Assembly (NCBI RefSeq): GCF_037546065.1
Contig: NZ_JAWMWG010000001.1
Location: forward strand, 1,116,001 to 1,180,000
Origin: Holzapfeliella saturejae
GTDB taxonomy: Bacteria > Bacillota > Bacilli > Lactobacillales > Lactobacillaceae
Reading direction: 5' to 3'
Length of the DNA stretch: 64,000 bases
Position numbers and translations under genes: made by a program. Under the pieces are notes generated by a model that was given only the letters and a program-made list of their open reading frames with translations, did not search any database and had not been told where the DNA came from. Of this stretch, positions 1-7,887 are shown piece after piece (position 1 is the stretch's first letter; each line of letters starts with the position of its first letter).

Positions 1-792
1 CTCATTAGCCACTTTTTTGGGACCTTTACTATACTGACCAACGGGATCTTCAGCTCCACTAATCACTAAATAAGCTAAGTTAGTATCAACTTGATAAGCC
101 CAACAGTTTCTCGTAGCTAAAGCAACCAATTTGAATAAAGTATAAAATCCATTATTAGTGAAAGTAAAACCCGTTAATTGATTTTCTTCATACTGTTTAA
201 CATTAGCTTGATTTTGACTCAACCAATTAAATTGTCCCGCTTCCTCAAAATGACGTGCGTAACCGCCAAAGGCTAGCTTATTTAAGAGTCGATTAACTTT
301 TTTAGGAGCAACTCGTTTCGTAATTGCCGATACGACTCTTGCTACTTCTAACCCATGTGGTTTTTTGCCAGTCCCCATCAGGATAACACCTGCTAATTTT
401 GAGGAGGTTCCCAGTTGTTGCAAATAATTTCTCACAGCAAAAGACCCCATGCTATGCCCTAAAATAATGTGAGGAATACTTTTAAAAGTATCAGCTACCC
501 AATCTGACACCTGCTTAATATCTGAAATAAGAACTTCATCAGGCCGACGCTTCGTAAAATAACCGTAAGGTATTGTTTGATTATTGACTGACTGCCCGTG
601 CCCCAAGTGATCATGACCAATCACGGCAAAACCCTGTCTAGTCAAATATCTAGCAAAGTCATCATAACGCTCACTATACTCAGCCATTCCATGCACCAGT
701 TGAATAGTTGCTATTGGCGGATTTTTTGGAAGCCAATAAACCATATGAACAGCTGTTTTTTCATCTGCTGATAAAAACTTCAAATGCTTCAT
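1..792 (-). CDS. alpha/beta hydrolase, monoacylglycerol lipase-like (3' end outside window)
   Basis: Open frame of 264 codons running off the left edge with no stop, so the C-terminus is missing. It begins at an ATG at 792. Near the N-terminus it reads VHGMAEYSERYDDFARYL, then GHDHLGHGQS, then the nucleophile elbow GHSMGS (GxSxG). These are the hallmarks of the Hydrolase_4 / serine aminopeptidase S33 family that includes monoacylglycerol lipases and lysophospholipases. The visible end (SGAEDPVGQ) matches the loop carrying the acid residue, so only the catalytic His region is expected beyond the window. No signal peptide is visible, so it is probably a cytoplasmic esterase or lipase. The natural substrate is unknown. 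Confidence 0.85.
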   Translation of the reverse strand, partial: MKHLKFLSADEKTAVHMVYWLPKNPPIATIQLVHGMAEYSERYDDFARYLTRQGFAVIGHDHLGHGQSVNNQTIPYGYFTKRRPDEVLISDIKQVSDWVADTFKSIPHIILGHSMGSFAVRNYLQQLGTSSKLAGVILMGTGKKPHGLEVARVVSAITKRVAPKKVNRLLNKLAFGGYARHFEEAGQFNWLSQNQANVKQYEENQLTGFTFTNNGFYTLFKLVALATRNCWAYQVDTNLAYLVISGAEDPVGQYSKGPKKVANE

Positions 793-810
793 TAATTTGC
801 CCTTTCAACA

Positions 811-845
811 AAAAAACGGCAAAGGCTACTGGCCCTTGCCGTTAA
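811..845 (-). terminator. intrinsic terminator after the YtxH gene
   Basis: Read on the minus strand, an inverted repeat (AACGGCAAGGG / CCTTTGCCGTT) is followed by a run of T at 811-816. It separates the YtxH gene from the downstream hydrolase on the same strand. Confidence 0.8.
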
Positions 846-852
846 AAATTAA

Positions 853-1275
853 TTATTTTTTGATTTCACGATCAATATCATCAATCATTTGTTTTGAAGA
901 TTCTTTTGCTTTGTTAAACGCTTGTTTACCATCAATAACGATATCGTCAAAATCAGTAATTTCTGAGTTATCGTTTTGGTTAGCGTGACGTTTAATTTGA
1001 TCTTTTAAAGCGTCTGTAGATTGATCATATTTATCTTTAATATCTTCTAACTTGTCTTGAGAAGTAGCTTTTAGTTCTTCTGCTTTATCTTTAGCTTGGC
1101 TAGCATAATCTGAAAATTGTTCAGATGCTTGTGTTGCATAATCTGAAGCTTTTTCTTTTAAATCTTGGCCTTTTTTAGCCAATTCATTTTTTGTTTCTTC
1201 TGAAACCATTGCTGAAGCAGCAAACCCTGTTGCAGCACCTACTAGAAACCCGAAAATAAATTTACCTGTACTCAT
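853..1275 (-). CDS. YtxH domain general-stress protein
   Basis: 140 residues. The N-terminus has a short glycine/alanine-rich hydrophobic segment (GKFIFGFLVGAATGFAAS, about residues 3-20), followed by a long Lys/Glu/Gln/Ala-rich amphipathic region (KGQDLKEKASDYATQASEQ and similar heptad-like stretches). This is the architecture of the YtxH family, which in Bacillus relatives is general-stress induced and membrane associated. A DUF948 gene lies 25 bases upstream on the same strand, a pairing common in Firmicutes, so the two are probably co-transcribed. The molecular role is unknown. Confidence 0.85.
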   Translation of the reverse strand: MSTGKFIFGFLVGAATGFAASAMVSEETKNELAKKGQDLKEKASDYATQASEQFSDYASQAKDKAEELKATSQDKLEDIKDKYDQSTDALKDQIKRHANQNDNSEITDFDDIVIDGKQAFNKAKESSKQMIDDIDREIKK

Positions 1276-1300
1276 GATAATGTCCCCCTATTAATTAAGT

Positions 1301-1711
1301 TTATCTTTTCTTTTTACTTCTAAAACGTTTAAGTAGACCGCCAGCTACAGTCGCTTTACCCATGTTCTTAGTTAAGCCTGAAACACGTGAAGCAGCGTTT
1401 GTGGTACTTTCGTTTAATTTTGAAACACTGATACCCAAATCAGCAGCCGCTTTAAAGACTGGATCTAATTCACGTGTTTTATTATTAATGTTATTTAATA
1501 AAACATTTGATTTGGCCATCAAATTCTCTGCTTGAATTGCAATAGAATCAACATCATCTGTGACATTAGATAATGTTTTTGTTGTTTGTGCTATTGTTTC
1601 GTCTACTTTTTTTAGTGTTTGCACAAGTCTCATCAAAAAGATTCCTGCAAAGACAACTAAAAGTAAAAATGCAATAGCAGCAATTAACCCGGCTAGTTCA
1701 CCATATGACAT
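1301..1711 (-). CDS. DUF948 membrane protein
   Basis: 136 residues from the ATG at 1711, chosen because a perfect GGAGG lies 8 bases upstream (1720-1724). A more upstream in-frame codon would overlap that site. One N-terminal transmembrane helix (LIAAIAFLLLVVFAGIFLMRL) is followed by a predicted coiled-coil/amphipathic region (LKKVDETIAQTTKTLSNVTDDV) and a basic tail ending RFRSKKKR. This is the pattern of DUF948 proteins, which resemble bacterial methyl-accepting or dynamin-like spacer helices. It is immediately upstream of the YtxH gene in the same operon. Function unknown, possibly envelope stress. Confidence 0.85.
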   Translation of the reverse strand: MSYGELAGLIAAIAFLLLVVFAGIFLMRLVQTLKKVDETIAQTTKTLSNVTDDVDSIAIQAENLMAKSNVLLNNINNKTRELDPVFKAAADLGISVSKLNESTTNAASRVSGLTKNMGKATVAGGLLKRFRSKKKR

Positions 1712-1818
1712 TACTATTACCTCCATTTTTAACTTTTGTATTTACTCTTAGAGTTTAGCATTTATTTATGTTAACGGCAATTTAAAGATGTTAAAATAAA
1801 CATTAGGAGGAATATATT

Positions 1819-2658
1819 ATGCAGAATTTTCATTTAGCTAACGTTGCCGGTATTTTTGACTGGAATAAAATTTTAGATTCACTAATCAACATGGGAATCC
1901 AAATTGCTATTACCTCAGTCGTTTTCTTAATTATTTGGAAAGTGGGAATTCGTTTAATTAAACTAGCGTTTAATAGACAGGGAAAATCCAAAATGAAGAA
2001 GAGTCGTCAAAAAACAATTGAATCTCTTTTAGGAAATGTTTTCAAATACTTTATTCTATTTTGTTATATATACGGTGTCCTCAAAATCATGGGACTTCCT
2101 GTTGATGCACTACTTGCCAGTGCCGGAATCCTAAGTGTGGCTATTGGTTTAGGTGCCCAAGGCTTCTTCAATGATGTTGTGACAGGTTTCTTCATTTTAG
2201 CCGAACAACAAATTGATGTTGGTGATTGGGTAACAATTGGTGCTGTTTCTGGAACAGTAACTTCGGTTGGAATTAGAACGACACAAGTTCAATCAGTGGA
2301 TGGTACTTTGAATTACATCCCTAACCGTAATATTACGATTGTTTCAAACAGCAATCGTGGTAATATGCGTGGGATTGTGAACTTTGACTTACCAACTGAT
2401 GTTAATATCGATGATGTTCAAAAAATGGTAGATCATGTCCACGCTGAAATGACACCTCAATACAAAGATATTATTGGTGAACCTCGTTTTATTGGTGCAA
2501 TTAAACAATCAGGCAACATGGTAACTTATCGAACACTGATTGATGCCAAAGCTGATACACAATGGCAAATTCAACGTGACTTCTTATCAGGATATCTTAA
2601 AGAGTTCTCATTGAATGGGATTGTTATTCCAGAATCAAATAGCGTAACTTTATCTTAA
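1819..2658 (+). CDS. small-conductance mechanosensitive channel, MscS family
   Basis: 279 residues. The SD AGGAGG at 1804-1809 precedes the ATG. Three hydrophobic helices (about residues 27-48, 72-92 and 97-120) lead into the pore-lining TM3/beta-domain signature AIGLGAQGFFNDVVTGFFILAEQQIDVGDWV. A cytoplasmic beta and alpha/beta C-terminal domain follows, with the family motif IPNRNIT. MscS channels open under membrane tension and release solutes on hypo-osmotic shock. Length matches the short YkuT-type MscS of Gram-positives. It is transcribed alone, divergent from the DUF948/YtxH operon. Confidence 0.93.
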   Translation: MQNFHLANVAGIFDWNKILDSLINMGIQIAITSVVFLIIWKVGIRLIKLAFNRQGKSKMKKSRQKTIESLLGNVFKYFILFCYIYGVLKIMGLPVDALLASAGILSVAIGLGAQGFFNDVVTGFFILAEQQIDVGDWVTIGAVSGTVTSVGIRTTQVQSVDGTLNYIPNRNITIVSNSNRGNMRGIVNFDLPTDVNIDDVQKMVDHVHAEMTPQYKDIIGEPRFIGAIKQSGNMVTYRTLIDAKADTQWQIQRDFLSGYLKEFSLNGIVIPESNSVTLS

Positions 2659-2664
2659 TCAAAT

Positions 2665-2698
2665 AAAAAAGACTGTTTAATAAAAACAGTCTTTTTTA
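2665..2698. terminator. bidirectional terminator between the MscS gene and the phosphoesterase gene
   Basis: Perfect stem AAAGACTGTTT / AAACAGTCTTT with A-runs and T-runs on both sides, between convergent genes. Confidence 0.88.
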
Positions 2699-3220
2699 TT
2701 ATCTTTGATACTGAGTTGAAAGCGAAGGTAACAGCTCGCCTGATTGATTATAAAAATCAATCATATATTTCTGGGAAGTGATGGTCAAAATAGCATAAGT
2801 CCCCGTTGCTTTTAATCTAACATCTCGTGACTTTGCCAGTGATCCTGGATTAAGTAATAATAAATCATCAAAATAAGAAACAAACGGTTGATGCGTATGA
2901 CCAAATACTAAAACATTAGTCTGGTTTTCCAGCCCTTTAAACTGTAATCGCATCGGATTATAAGCAATATTATCATCCAGATGACCATGCATTAGCAAAA
3001 GGCCACCATCATCAATTTTTAAATGAGCTTCATCTGGCAAATCAATTACTTCAGTCATATTACCATGCACAGCAATAATATCAGTAACATCTCCAGATGA
3101 TTGAAACTGACCATCGCCTGCATGAATGACTTTATCAACTTCAGCTTGATGGCGTTTGATAACTTGTTTCATTAAGGATGTCTCGCCATGAGTATCACTC
3201 ATAATTAATAGCTTAGTCAT
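2699..3220 (-). CDS. yfcE: YfcE/MJ0936-type metallophosphoesterase
   Basis: 173 residues with the full set of calcineurin-like phosphodiesterase metal ligands: SDTHG near the N-terminus, HAGDG, VHGNMT, LMHGH and FGHTHQP. The short single-domain form matches the YfcE/YsnB family, which hydrolyses phosphodiesters in a divalent-metal-dependent reaction in vitro; the physiological substrate is not known. It overlaps the 3' end of rdgB by 8 bases and is the last gene of the murI-rdgB-yfcE operon, an order widely kept in lactobacilli. Confidence 0.92.
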   Translation of the reverse strand: MTKLLIMSDTHGETSLMKQVIKRHQAEVDKVIHAGDGQFQSSGDVTDIIAVHGNMTEVIDLPDEAHLKIDDGGLLLMHGHLDDNIAYNPMRLQFKGLENQTNVLVFGHTHQPFVSYFDDLLLLNPGSLAKSRDVRLKATGTYAILTITSQKYMIDFYNQSGELLPSLSTQYQR

Positions 3221-3833
3221 TTTTTTGACGGTCCTTTAACCATTGTGGCAATTGTTCAGCCAATTGTTTAAACGCTAGTCCTCTATGACTAATTTCATTT
3301 TTTTCATCAAGCGTCATTTGAGCTAATGTTTTTTGTTTATCTTCGACAAAGAATAAAGGATCATAGCCAAAACCGGCATCACCTCTTGGAATAGCTGTAA
3401 TGCGACCAGTCAGTTCCCCTTCCACAACTAAATCATGGTCTGGTTGATTGGGAAAACTCACGACAATAGTTGTATGAAAACTTGCTTGGCGTTTTTCATC
3501 AGGTACGCCACCTAATTCACTTAGTAACTTAGCATTGTTTCTTGCTGGATTTTGTGGTTCACCTGCATAGCGAGCTGAAAATACACCAGGTGCATTATGT
3601 AGTGCCTGAACACACAACCCTGAATCATCTGCTATTGTTGGCAATTGACTATATTCTGCCAAAGCACGCGCTTTTAATTTGGCGTTTTGTTCAAATGTTC
3701 GACCGGTTTCTTGTACATGAGGTGGATTTTCTAAATCTGCTAAAGATACGATTTCATAATCGGTATCTTTTAATAATTGATTGAGTTCTTTTACTTTTCC
3801 TTGGTTAGTTGTCGCAATTAATAACTTAGTCAT
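3213..3833 (-). CDS. rdgB: XTP/dITP diphosphatase (Ham1/RdgB)
   Basis: 206 residues from the ATG at 3833, which has AAAGGA 7 bases upstream; an ATG at 3848 inside the murI stop region is less well placed. It shows the Ham1 signatures ATTNQGKVKEL at the N-terminus, ADDSGLCV, and GDAGFGYDPLFF plus SHRGLA near the C-terminus. The enzyme removes non-canonical purine triphosphates (XTP, dITP) by pyrophosphohydrolysis, keeping them out of DNA and RNA. It is encoded between murI and yfcE, overlapping the latter. Confidence 0.96.
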   Translation of the reverse strand: MTKLLIATTNQGKVKELNQLLKDTDYEIVSLADLENPPHVQETGRTFEQNAKLKARALAEYSQLPTIADDSGLCVQALHNAPGVFSARYAGEPQNPARNNAKLLSELGGVPDEKRQASFHTTIVVSFPNQPDHDLVVEGELTGRITAIPRGDAGFGYDPLFFVEDKQKTLAQMTLDEKNEISHRGLAFKQLAEQLPQWLKDRQKND

Positions 3834-3844
3834 TTTAAATCCTT

Positions 3845-4633
3845 TCATATTGTGACTTGTTTAATATCGTCAAATGTTTGGCCTACCCACTTTTGAGCAG
3901 CACCTTCAAACGCTTCTTTTGAGCCAGTTGTGTAGCCATAATTAATTGTCTGACTACCCGATGCAAAAGCATCCTTTTGCTTAAGAAAACACCTAATTTG
4001 TTGGCAGATGCCTTCAGCAGGATCAACAATCATTATCGCTTTGTCGGCAAATTCTTGGCTAATTTGATTTCGAATTAAAGGATAATGAGTACAACCTAGT
4101 ATCAACGTATCAAAAGACTGGCCACAAAGTGCTTGTAAACTTTCGTGAATAACAAGCTGTAAATCACTCACATCGTTTTCAATTGCTGGCACCAAGTCTG
4201 GCGTTGCTAATGAAACCACTTCATATTGACTATCAATAGCTTTTAAGGCTTGTTCATATGCACCAGAATTAATGGTTGCTTGTGTTGCAATCACGGCAAT
4301 CTGATGAGACTTAGTTTGGTTAGAGGCAATCTCACTCCCTGCTGAAATAACACCAATGATTGGAATATCCACTTGTTGTTGAATAGTTGTCATTGCCGTT
4401 GCCGTTGCCGTATTACAGGCAAAAACAATTAATTTAACATTTTGTTGAATTAAAAAGTCGACTAATTTTTGAGTTAATCGAATAATTTCACTGGCACTTT
4501 TATTCCCATAGGGTAAGTGTGCTTGGTCGCCGATATATATTGTTGATTCATGAGGCAGTGCCTTTTTTACTTGTTTTAAAACACTCAATCCTCCTAAGCC
4601 TGAATCTAATAATCCAATTGGTCGATTATCCAA
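3845..4633 (-). CDS. murI: glutamate racemase
   Basis: 262 residues. N-terminal DSGLGGL and the two catalytic cysteines in FACNTATA and LGCTHYPL define cofactor-independent glutamate racemase. It converts L- to D-glutamate for the second residue of the peptidoglycan stem peptide. It is the second gene of an operon that begins with the small DltC-like protein 15 bases upstream, and is followed by rdgB and yfcE. Cell-wall precursor supply is the only role directly supported. Confidence 0.97.
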   Translation of the reverse strand: MDNRPIGLLDSGLGGLSVLKQVKKALPHESTIYIGDQAHLPYGNKSASEIIRLTQKLVDFLIQQNVKLIVFACNTATATAMTTIQQQVDIPIIGVISAGSEIASNQTKSHQIAVIATQATINSGAYEQALKAIDSQYEVVSLATPDLVPAIENDVSDLQLVIHESLQALCGQSFDTLILGCTHYPLIRNQISQEFADKAIMIVDPAEGICQQIRCFLKQKDAFASGSQTINYGYTTGSKEAFEGAAQKWVGQTFDDIKQVTI

Positions 4634-4648
4634 AAAATCACCATTCCT

Positions 4649-4894
4649 CTATTTAGTTTGTGATAATATCTCTAATTGATTCAAAATCTTATTAGGTGTT
4701 TGCCACAATTTTTCATCGTAATCATTAGCTGAAATATCTAATCCCAATTGATTATTAAACGCATAAATCAATTGAACCGTTTTTAAATCATCCAAAATAC
4801 GAGTCTGGTAAAGATTAACATCAGGTGAATCTTGAAGTCGCCGTTGTTGAGTTACTTGATTTAAAATCGTGTAGAATTTTTGTCTATCTATCAT
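4649..4894 (-). CDS. DltC-like carrier protein lacking the phosphopantetheine serine
   Basis: 81 residues from the ATG at 4894, with GGGGGA 6 bases upstream; a TTG two codons earlier sits too close to that site. The second half reads ILDDLKTVQLIYAFNNQLGL and then a TPNKI motif, which lines up with the D-alanyl carrier protein DltC (consensus LLDSxGTVQLL...TPNKI). The serine that carries 4'-phosphopantetheine in DltC is aspartate here (residue 36), and the following glycine is lysine. The fold is probably an acyl-carrier four-helix bundle, but it should not be able to carry a thioester. It heads the murI operon, downstream of the trxA terminator. No other dlt gene is in the window. Role unknown; a structural or regulatory paralogue is possible. 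Confidence 0.72.
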   Translation of the reverse strand: MIDRQKFYTILNQVTQQRRLQDSPDVNLYQTRILDDLKTVQLIYAFNNQLGLDISANDYDEKLWQTPNKILNQLEILSQTK

Positions 4895-4922
4895 TGCCAA
4901 TCCCCCTGCTCTTTTAGACTAT

Positions 4923-4961
4923 AAAAAAATCCCTTATAACATCATTATAAGGGATTTTTTG
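4923..4961 (-). terminator. intrinsic terminator after trxA
   Basis: Long perfect stem TCCCTTATAA / TTATAAGGGA flanked by A and T runs. On the minus strand it ends in seven T. It isolates trxA from the downstream murI operon. Confidence 0.9.
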
Positions 4962-4972
4962 TATTTAGAAAA

Positions 4973-5284
4973 CTAAGCAGTGTATTCTTCTAATTTTGAA
5001 CGTAATTGTTCTTTAGCTTGGTAACCTGTTAATTTTTCAACAACTTCACCATCTTTTTTAATCATCAAGGTTGGAATTGCCATAATACCAAATGATTGTG
5101 GTGTTTTAGGATTTTCATCAACGTCCATTTTAGTGAAGTTAACGTTGTCCATTTCTTCAGCTAAATCTTCAATAATTGGAGATTGCATGCGACATGGACC
5201 ACACCAAGTTGCCCAAAAGTCTACCAATGTCACACCGTTATCTGTTTCTTGTGCAAAGTTTTGATCTGTTATTTCTTTAACCAT
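4973..5284 (-). CDS. trxA: thioredoxin
   Basis: 103 residues with the canonical active site in DFWATWCGPCRMQSPI, the cis-proline loop AIPTLMI and the C-terminal GYQAKEQL region. It is a cytoplasmic disulfide reductant for ribonucleotide reductase, methionine sulfoxide reductase and peroxidase systems, recycled by thioredoxin reductase. SD AGGAGG lies at 5297-5302. It lies 81 bases downstream of mutS2, an arrangement typical of lactobacilli. The gap contains a TTGCAA...TAAACT promoter-like pair, so it probably has its own promoter. Confidence 0.97.
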   Translation of the reverse strand: MVKEITDQNFAQETDNGVTLVDFWATWCGPCRMQSPIIEDLAEEMDNVNFTKMDVDENPKTPQSFGIMAIPTLMIKKDGEVVEKLTGYQAKEQLRSKLEEYTA

Positions 5285-5365
5285 AATCTTTTTGCCTCCT
5301 AATTTGCTAATTTGTTGTTAACTATAGTTTAACGCAATCCACTTACTTTTTGCAAGTAGAAGTTA

Positions 5366-7750
5366 TTATTTAAATTCGACAATTGTTGCACCAGAACCAC
5401 CGTTACCTTCTGGTGCATAACCAAAGTTTTTAACGCTTGAGTGACGTTTAAGGTATTGGTTAACACCGTTTCGAATCGCACCCGTTCCGATTCCATGGAT
5501 AATTGTGACACTATCAAAGTTAGAAAGCAAGGCTTCATCAATATAACGATCTAAGTTCATCATTGCTTCATCATAACGTTGACCTCGAAGATCAAGGGAT
5601 GCACGTGTTGAGCGAAGATTAATCGAACGTGTTTTCTTAATCTTTTGCTGTTTAGGTTGCGTTGCTTTATTTGCTTTTGATTGTGATAATTTCTCGATAT
5701 CTTTAGCGGATACTTTAACTTTTAGTGCGCCAATTTGAACTTCAAAATGGTTATCATCTAAAACTTTGGTAACCGTTCCGACTTGGCCATAGGCTAGCAC
5801 TTTAACTTGATCATTTTGTTTAATAACTTGTTTTTTCTTCTCTCGTCTTAGCACTTTATTATGCTTCAAGTTATTATCACGAAGTTGGTTTAATTGACCT
5901 TTAGCTGCAATTAACTGATCTTCTTTGACACCTTCTTTTGATTTAGCTTGCTGTTGATAATTTTGCAGTTGTTTAATAATTTCATCAGCTTTTTGCTGAG
6001 CTTTTCGGATTGTTTCATCAGCTTTTTCTTTTGATTTTTCAATTTCGCGATTAACATTACGGTGATAAAAGTCCAACCCTTGACTTAATTTTTCATAAGT
6101 CTCTTTTGAATCTTGTACCTTTTGTTCAAACTCTTCTTTAAGTTCAGTGGCTTTTTTTGTTTCATCAGCTAATTTTTTAATCATATCATTTAAATCACTG
6201 CTTTGATCTTGACGTAAACTTTTAGCTTGATTAATGACTTCTGTTGGCATCCCTAATCTCTTGGCAATTTCAAATGCATTACTATAACCAGGAACGCCTA
6301 GTAATAAATGGTACGTTGGACTCAAGGAGTCAACATCAAATTCCATGCTAGCATTGGTTGTTCGATCACGATTATACGCATATAGTTTCAATTCAGGATA
6401 GTGAGTTGTTGCCATTAACTTCACTTGTAGTTTCTTAAAGTGATCTAAAATTGAAATAGCTAAGTCTGACCCTTCTTCTGGATCAGTCCCTGAACCTAAC
6501 TCATCAAGTAAAATTAAACTATCTTGGTTAGCCTCTGACATGATATTAATAATATTATCCATATGTGAGGAGAACGTACTTAAGTTTTGTTCAATAGATT
6601 GTTCATCACCAATATCCGCAAAAATCTCACTAAAGACACCAACTTCACTATATTCTTTTGCTGAAATAAATAGTCCTGATTGTGCCATTAGTTGTAACAA
6701 ACCGACTGTTTTCAGACTGATTGTTTTACCACCAGTGTTAGGACCTGTAATCAACATAAAGTCATAATCTTCACCCAAAATAATATCGTTAGCTACAACT
6801 TTATCAGAGTCGATTAATGGATGACGTGCTTTGTTCAATTTAATGGCATGATTGTTATTTAAAACGGGTTCAACTGCCTTCATTTGATTAGCTAGTAAGG
6901 CTTTGGCTTGAATAAAATCAAGCGTTGCGACTTTTTCATCGATGTTTTCAATAGCCGACATCTCTTCTCGAGTCCAATTAGTTAATTCCTCTAGAATACG
7001 ACGAATTTCCATCTTTTCTCGAGCCGTTAACTCTTGTAAATTATTGTTCAAATCAACTATTTTACCTGGTTCGATAAATAACGTTTGACCTGTGGCACTT
7101 TGGTCATGAACAATCCCACCAAATTTACCACGATGACTGGCTTTAACAGGTAGAACTAAACGATTATCACGAATAGTAATGATTGCTTCACTTAGATAGT
7201 TAGCTGTACTACCTTTTAAGTAAGACTCCATTTGCTGACGAATATTATCTTCTGTTTTTTGGTAATGATGACGAATAGATTTTAGCGTTTGACTAGCTGT
7301 GTCTAACACATTACCTTCGCTATCAAATGTTTTTTCTAAACGTTTAGTTAATTCAAGTGGCAAGTCAACATCAGCAATTAAGCCCATTAAAGCTGTAAGA
7401 CCTAGCTCATAGTCTTTTGGATCAAAATCTAAAAAGGTTAAGACATCTCGCATAATAGAGAGTAATAAACTAATCGTTGAGAGTTCTTTAGCATTTAATG
7501 TCGCATTTTCTAATTTGAGACGTTTAATGATTGGCGCAATATCTTGATAGGCCACAATTGGTAAGCGTCCTTTGATTCTCAGCAGATTAACAGCATCTAA
7601 TGTTTTAGCTAGCTCTTCTTTTACACCTTGATAGGTTTTATGAGGTAATAAATTTTGGGCTTTATTTTTTGCATTATCTGTTACCGTTAATTCACTTAAC
7701 TGACTTGTAATTTTATCAAATTCCAGCGTCTTTAATATTTTTGAATTCAT
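5366..7750 (-). CDS. mutS2: endonuclease MutS2
   Basis: 794 residues from the ATG at 7750 (SD GGAAGGA; a TTG at 7765 lies inside the SD region). Domains in order: MutS core/clamp; ATPase with Walker A GPNTGGKT, Walker B LILLDELGSGTDPEEG and an ABC-type Q/D region (about residues 330-510); a long coiled coil rich in Lys/Glu/Gln; a KOW-like beta segment; and a C-terminal Smr nuclease domain with LDLRG and the HGIGTGAIR motif. It lacks the mismatch-recognition domain. MutS2 suppresses homologous recombination in some bacteria and rescues collided ribosomes in Bacillus. Its leader contains a terminator-like hairpin. Confidence 0.96.
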   Translation of the reverse strand: MNSKILKTLEFDKITSQLSELTVTDNAKNKAQNLLPHKTYQGVKEELAKTLDAVNLLRIKGRLPIVAYQDIAPIIKRLKLENATLNAKELSTISLLLSIMRDVLTFLDFDPKDYELGLTALMGLIADVDLPLELTKRLEKTFDSEGNVLDTASQTLKSIRHHYQKTEDNIRQQMESYLKGSTANYLSEAIITIRDNRLVLPVKASHRGKFGGIVHDQSATGQTLFIEPGKIVDLNNNLQELTAREKMEIRRILEELTNWTREEMSAIENIDEKVATLDFIQAKALLANQMKAVEPVLNNNHAIKLNKARHPLIDSDKVVANDIILGEDYDFMLITGPNTGGKTISLKTVGLLQLMAQSGLFISAKEYSEVGVFSEIFADIGDEQSIEQNLSTFSSHMDNIINIMSEANQDSLILLDELGSGTDPEEGSDLAISILDHFKKLQVKLMATTHYPELKLYAYNRDRTTNASMEFDVDSLSPTYHLLLGVPGYSNAFEIAKRLGMPTEVINQAKSLRQDQSSDLNDMIKKLADETKKATELKEEFEQKVQDSKETYEKLSQGLDFYHRNVNREIEKSKEKADETIRKAQQKADEIIKQLQNYQQQAKSKEGVKEDQLIAAKGQLNQLRDNNLKHNKVLRREKKKQVIKQNDQVKVLAYGQVGTVTKVLDDNHFEVQIGALKVKVSAKDIEKLSQSKANKATQPKQQKIKKTRSINLRSTRASLDLRGQRYDEAMMNLDRYIDEALLSNFDSVTIIHGIGTGAIRNGVNQYLKRHSSVKNFGYAPEGNGGSGATIVEFK

Positions 7751-7762
7751 AACAGTTCCTTC

Positions 7763-7798
7763 CAAAAAAGAATAGGCCCAGATTAGGCCTATTCTTTA
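7763..7798 (-). terminator. terminator hairpin between purB and mutS2, abutting the mutS2 ribosome binding site
   Basis: Minus-strand stem AAAGAATAGGCC / GGCCTATTCTTT followed by six T, ending only about 6 bases before the mutS2 Shine-Dalgarno sequence. It can end the purA-purB transcript, but no promoter fits between it and mutS2, so mutS2 transcripts must read through it. Confidence 0.8.
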
Positions 7799-7835
7799 TT
7801 TATATTCATTTAACAGTTGTTTCACTACACTACTA

Positions 7836-7864
7836 ATTTTAGCGGTGATGACCTCAAAGTGCAA
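7836..7864 (-). promoter_or_regulatory. candidate mutS2 promoter
   Basis: On the minus strand TTGCAC (7859-7864), 17 bases, TAAAAT (7836-7841). It lies after the purB stop and upstream of the hairpin at 7763-7798, predicting a leader of roughly 80 bases for mutS2. Confidence 0.5.
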
Positions 7865-7887
7865 TAGTTGAACACTAAAAGTTAGTG

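Noticed and set aside
5329..5541. 70-codon minus-strand frame within the end of mutS2
   Set aside because: Out-of-frame shadow of the Smr domain coding sequence, which is well supported.
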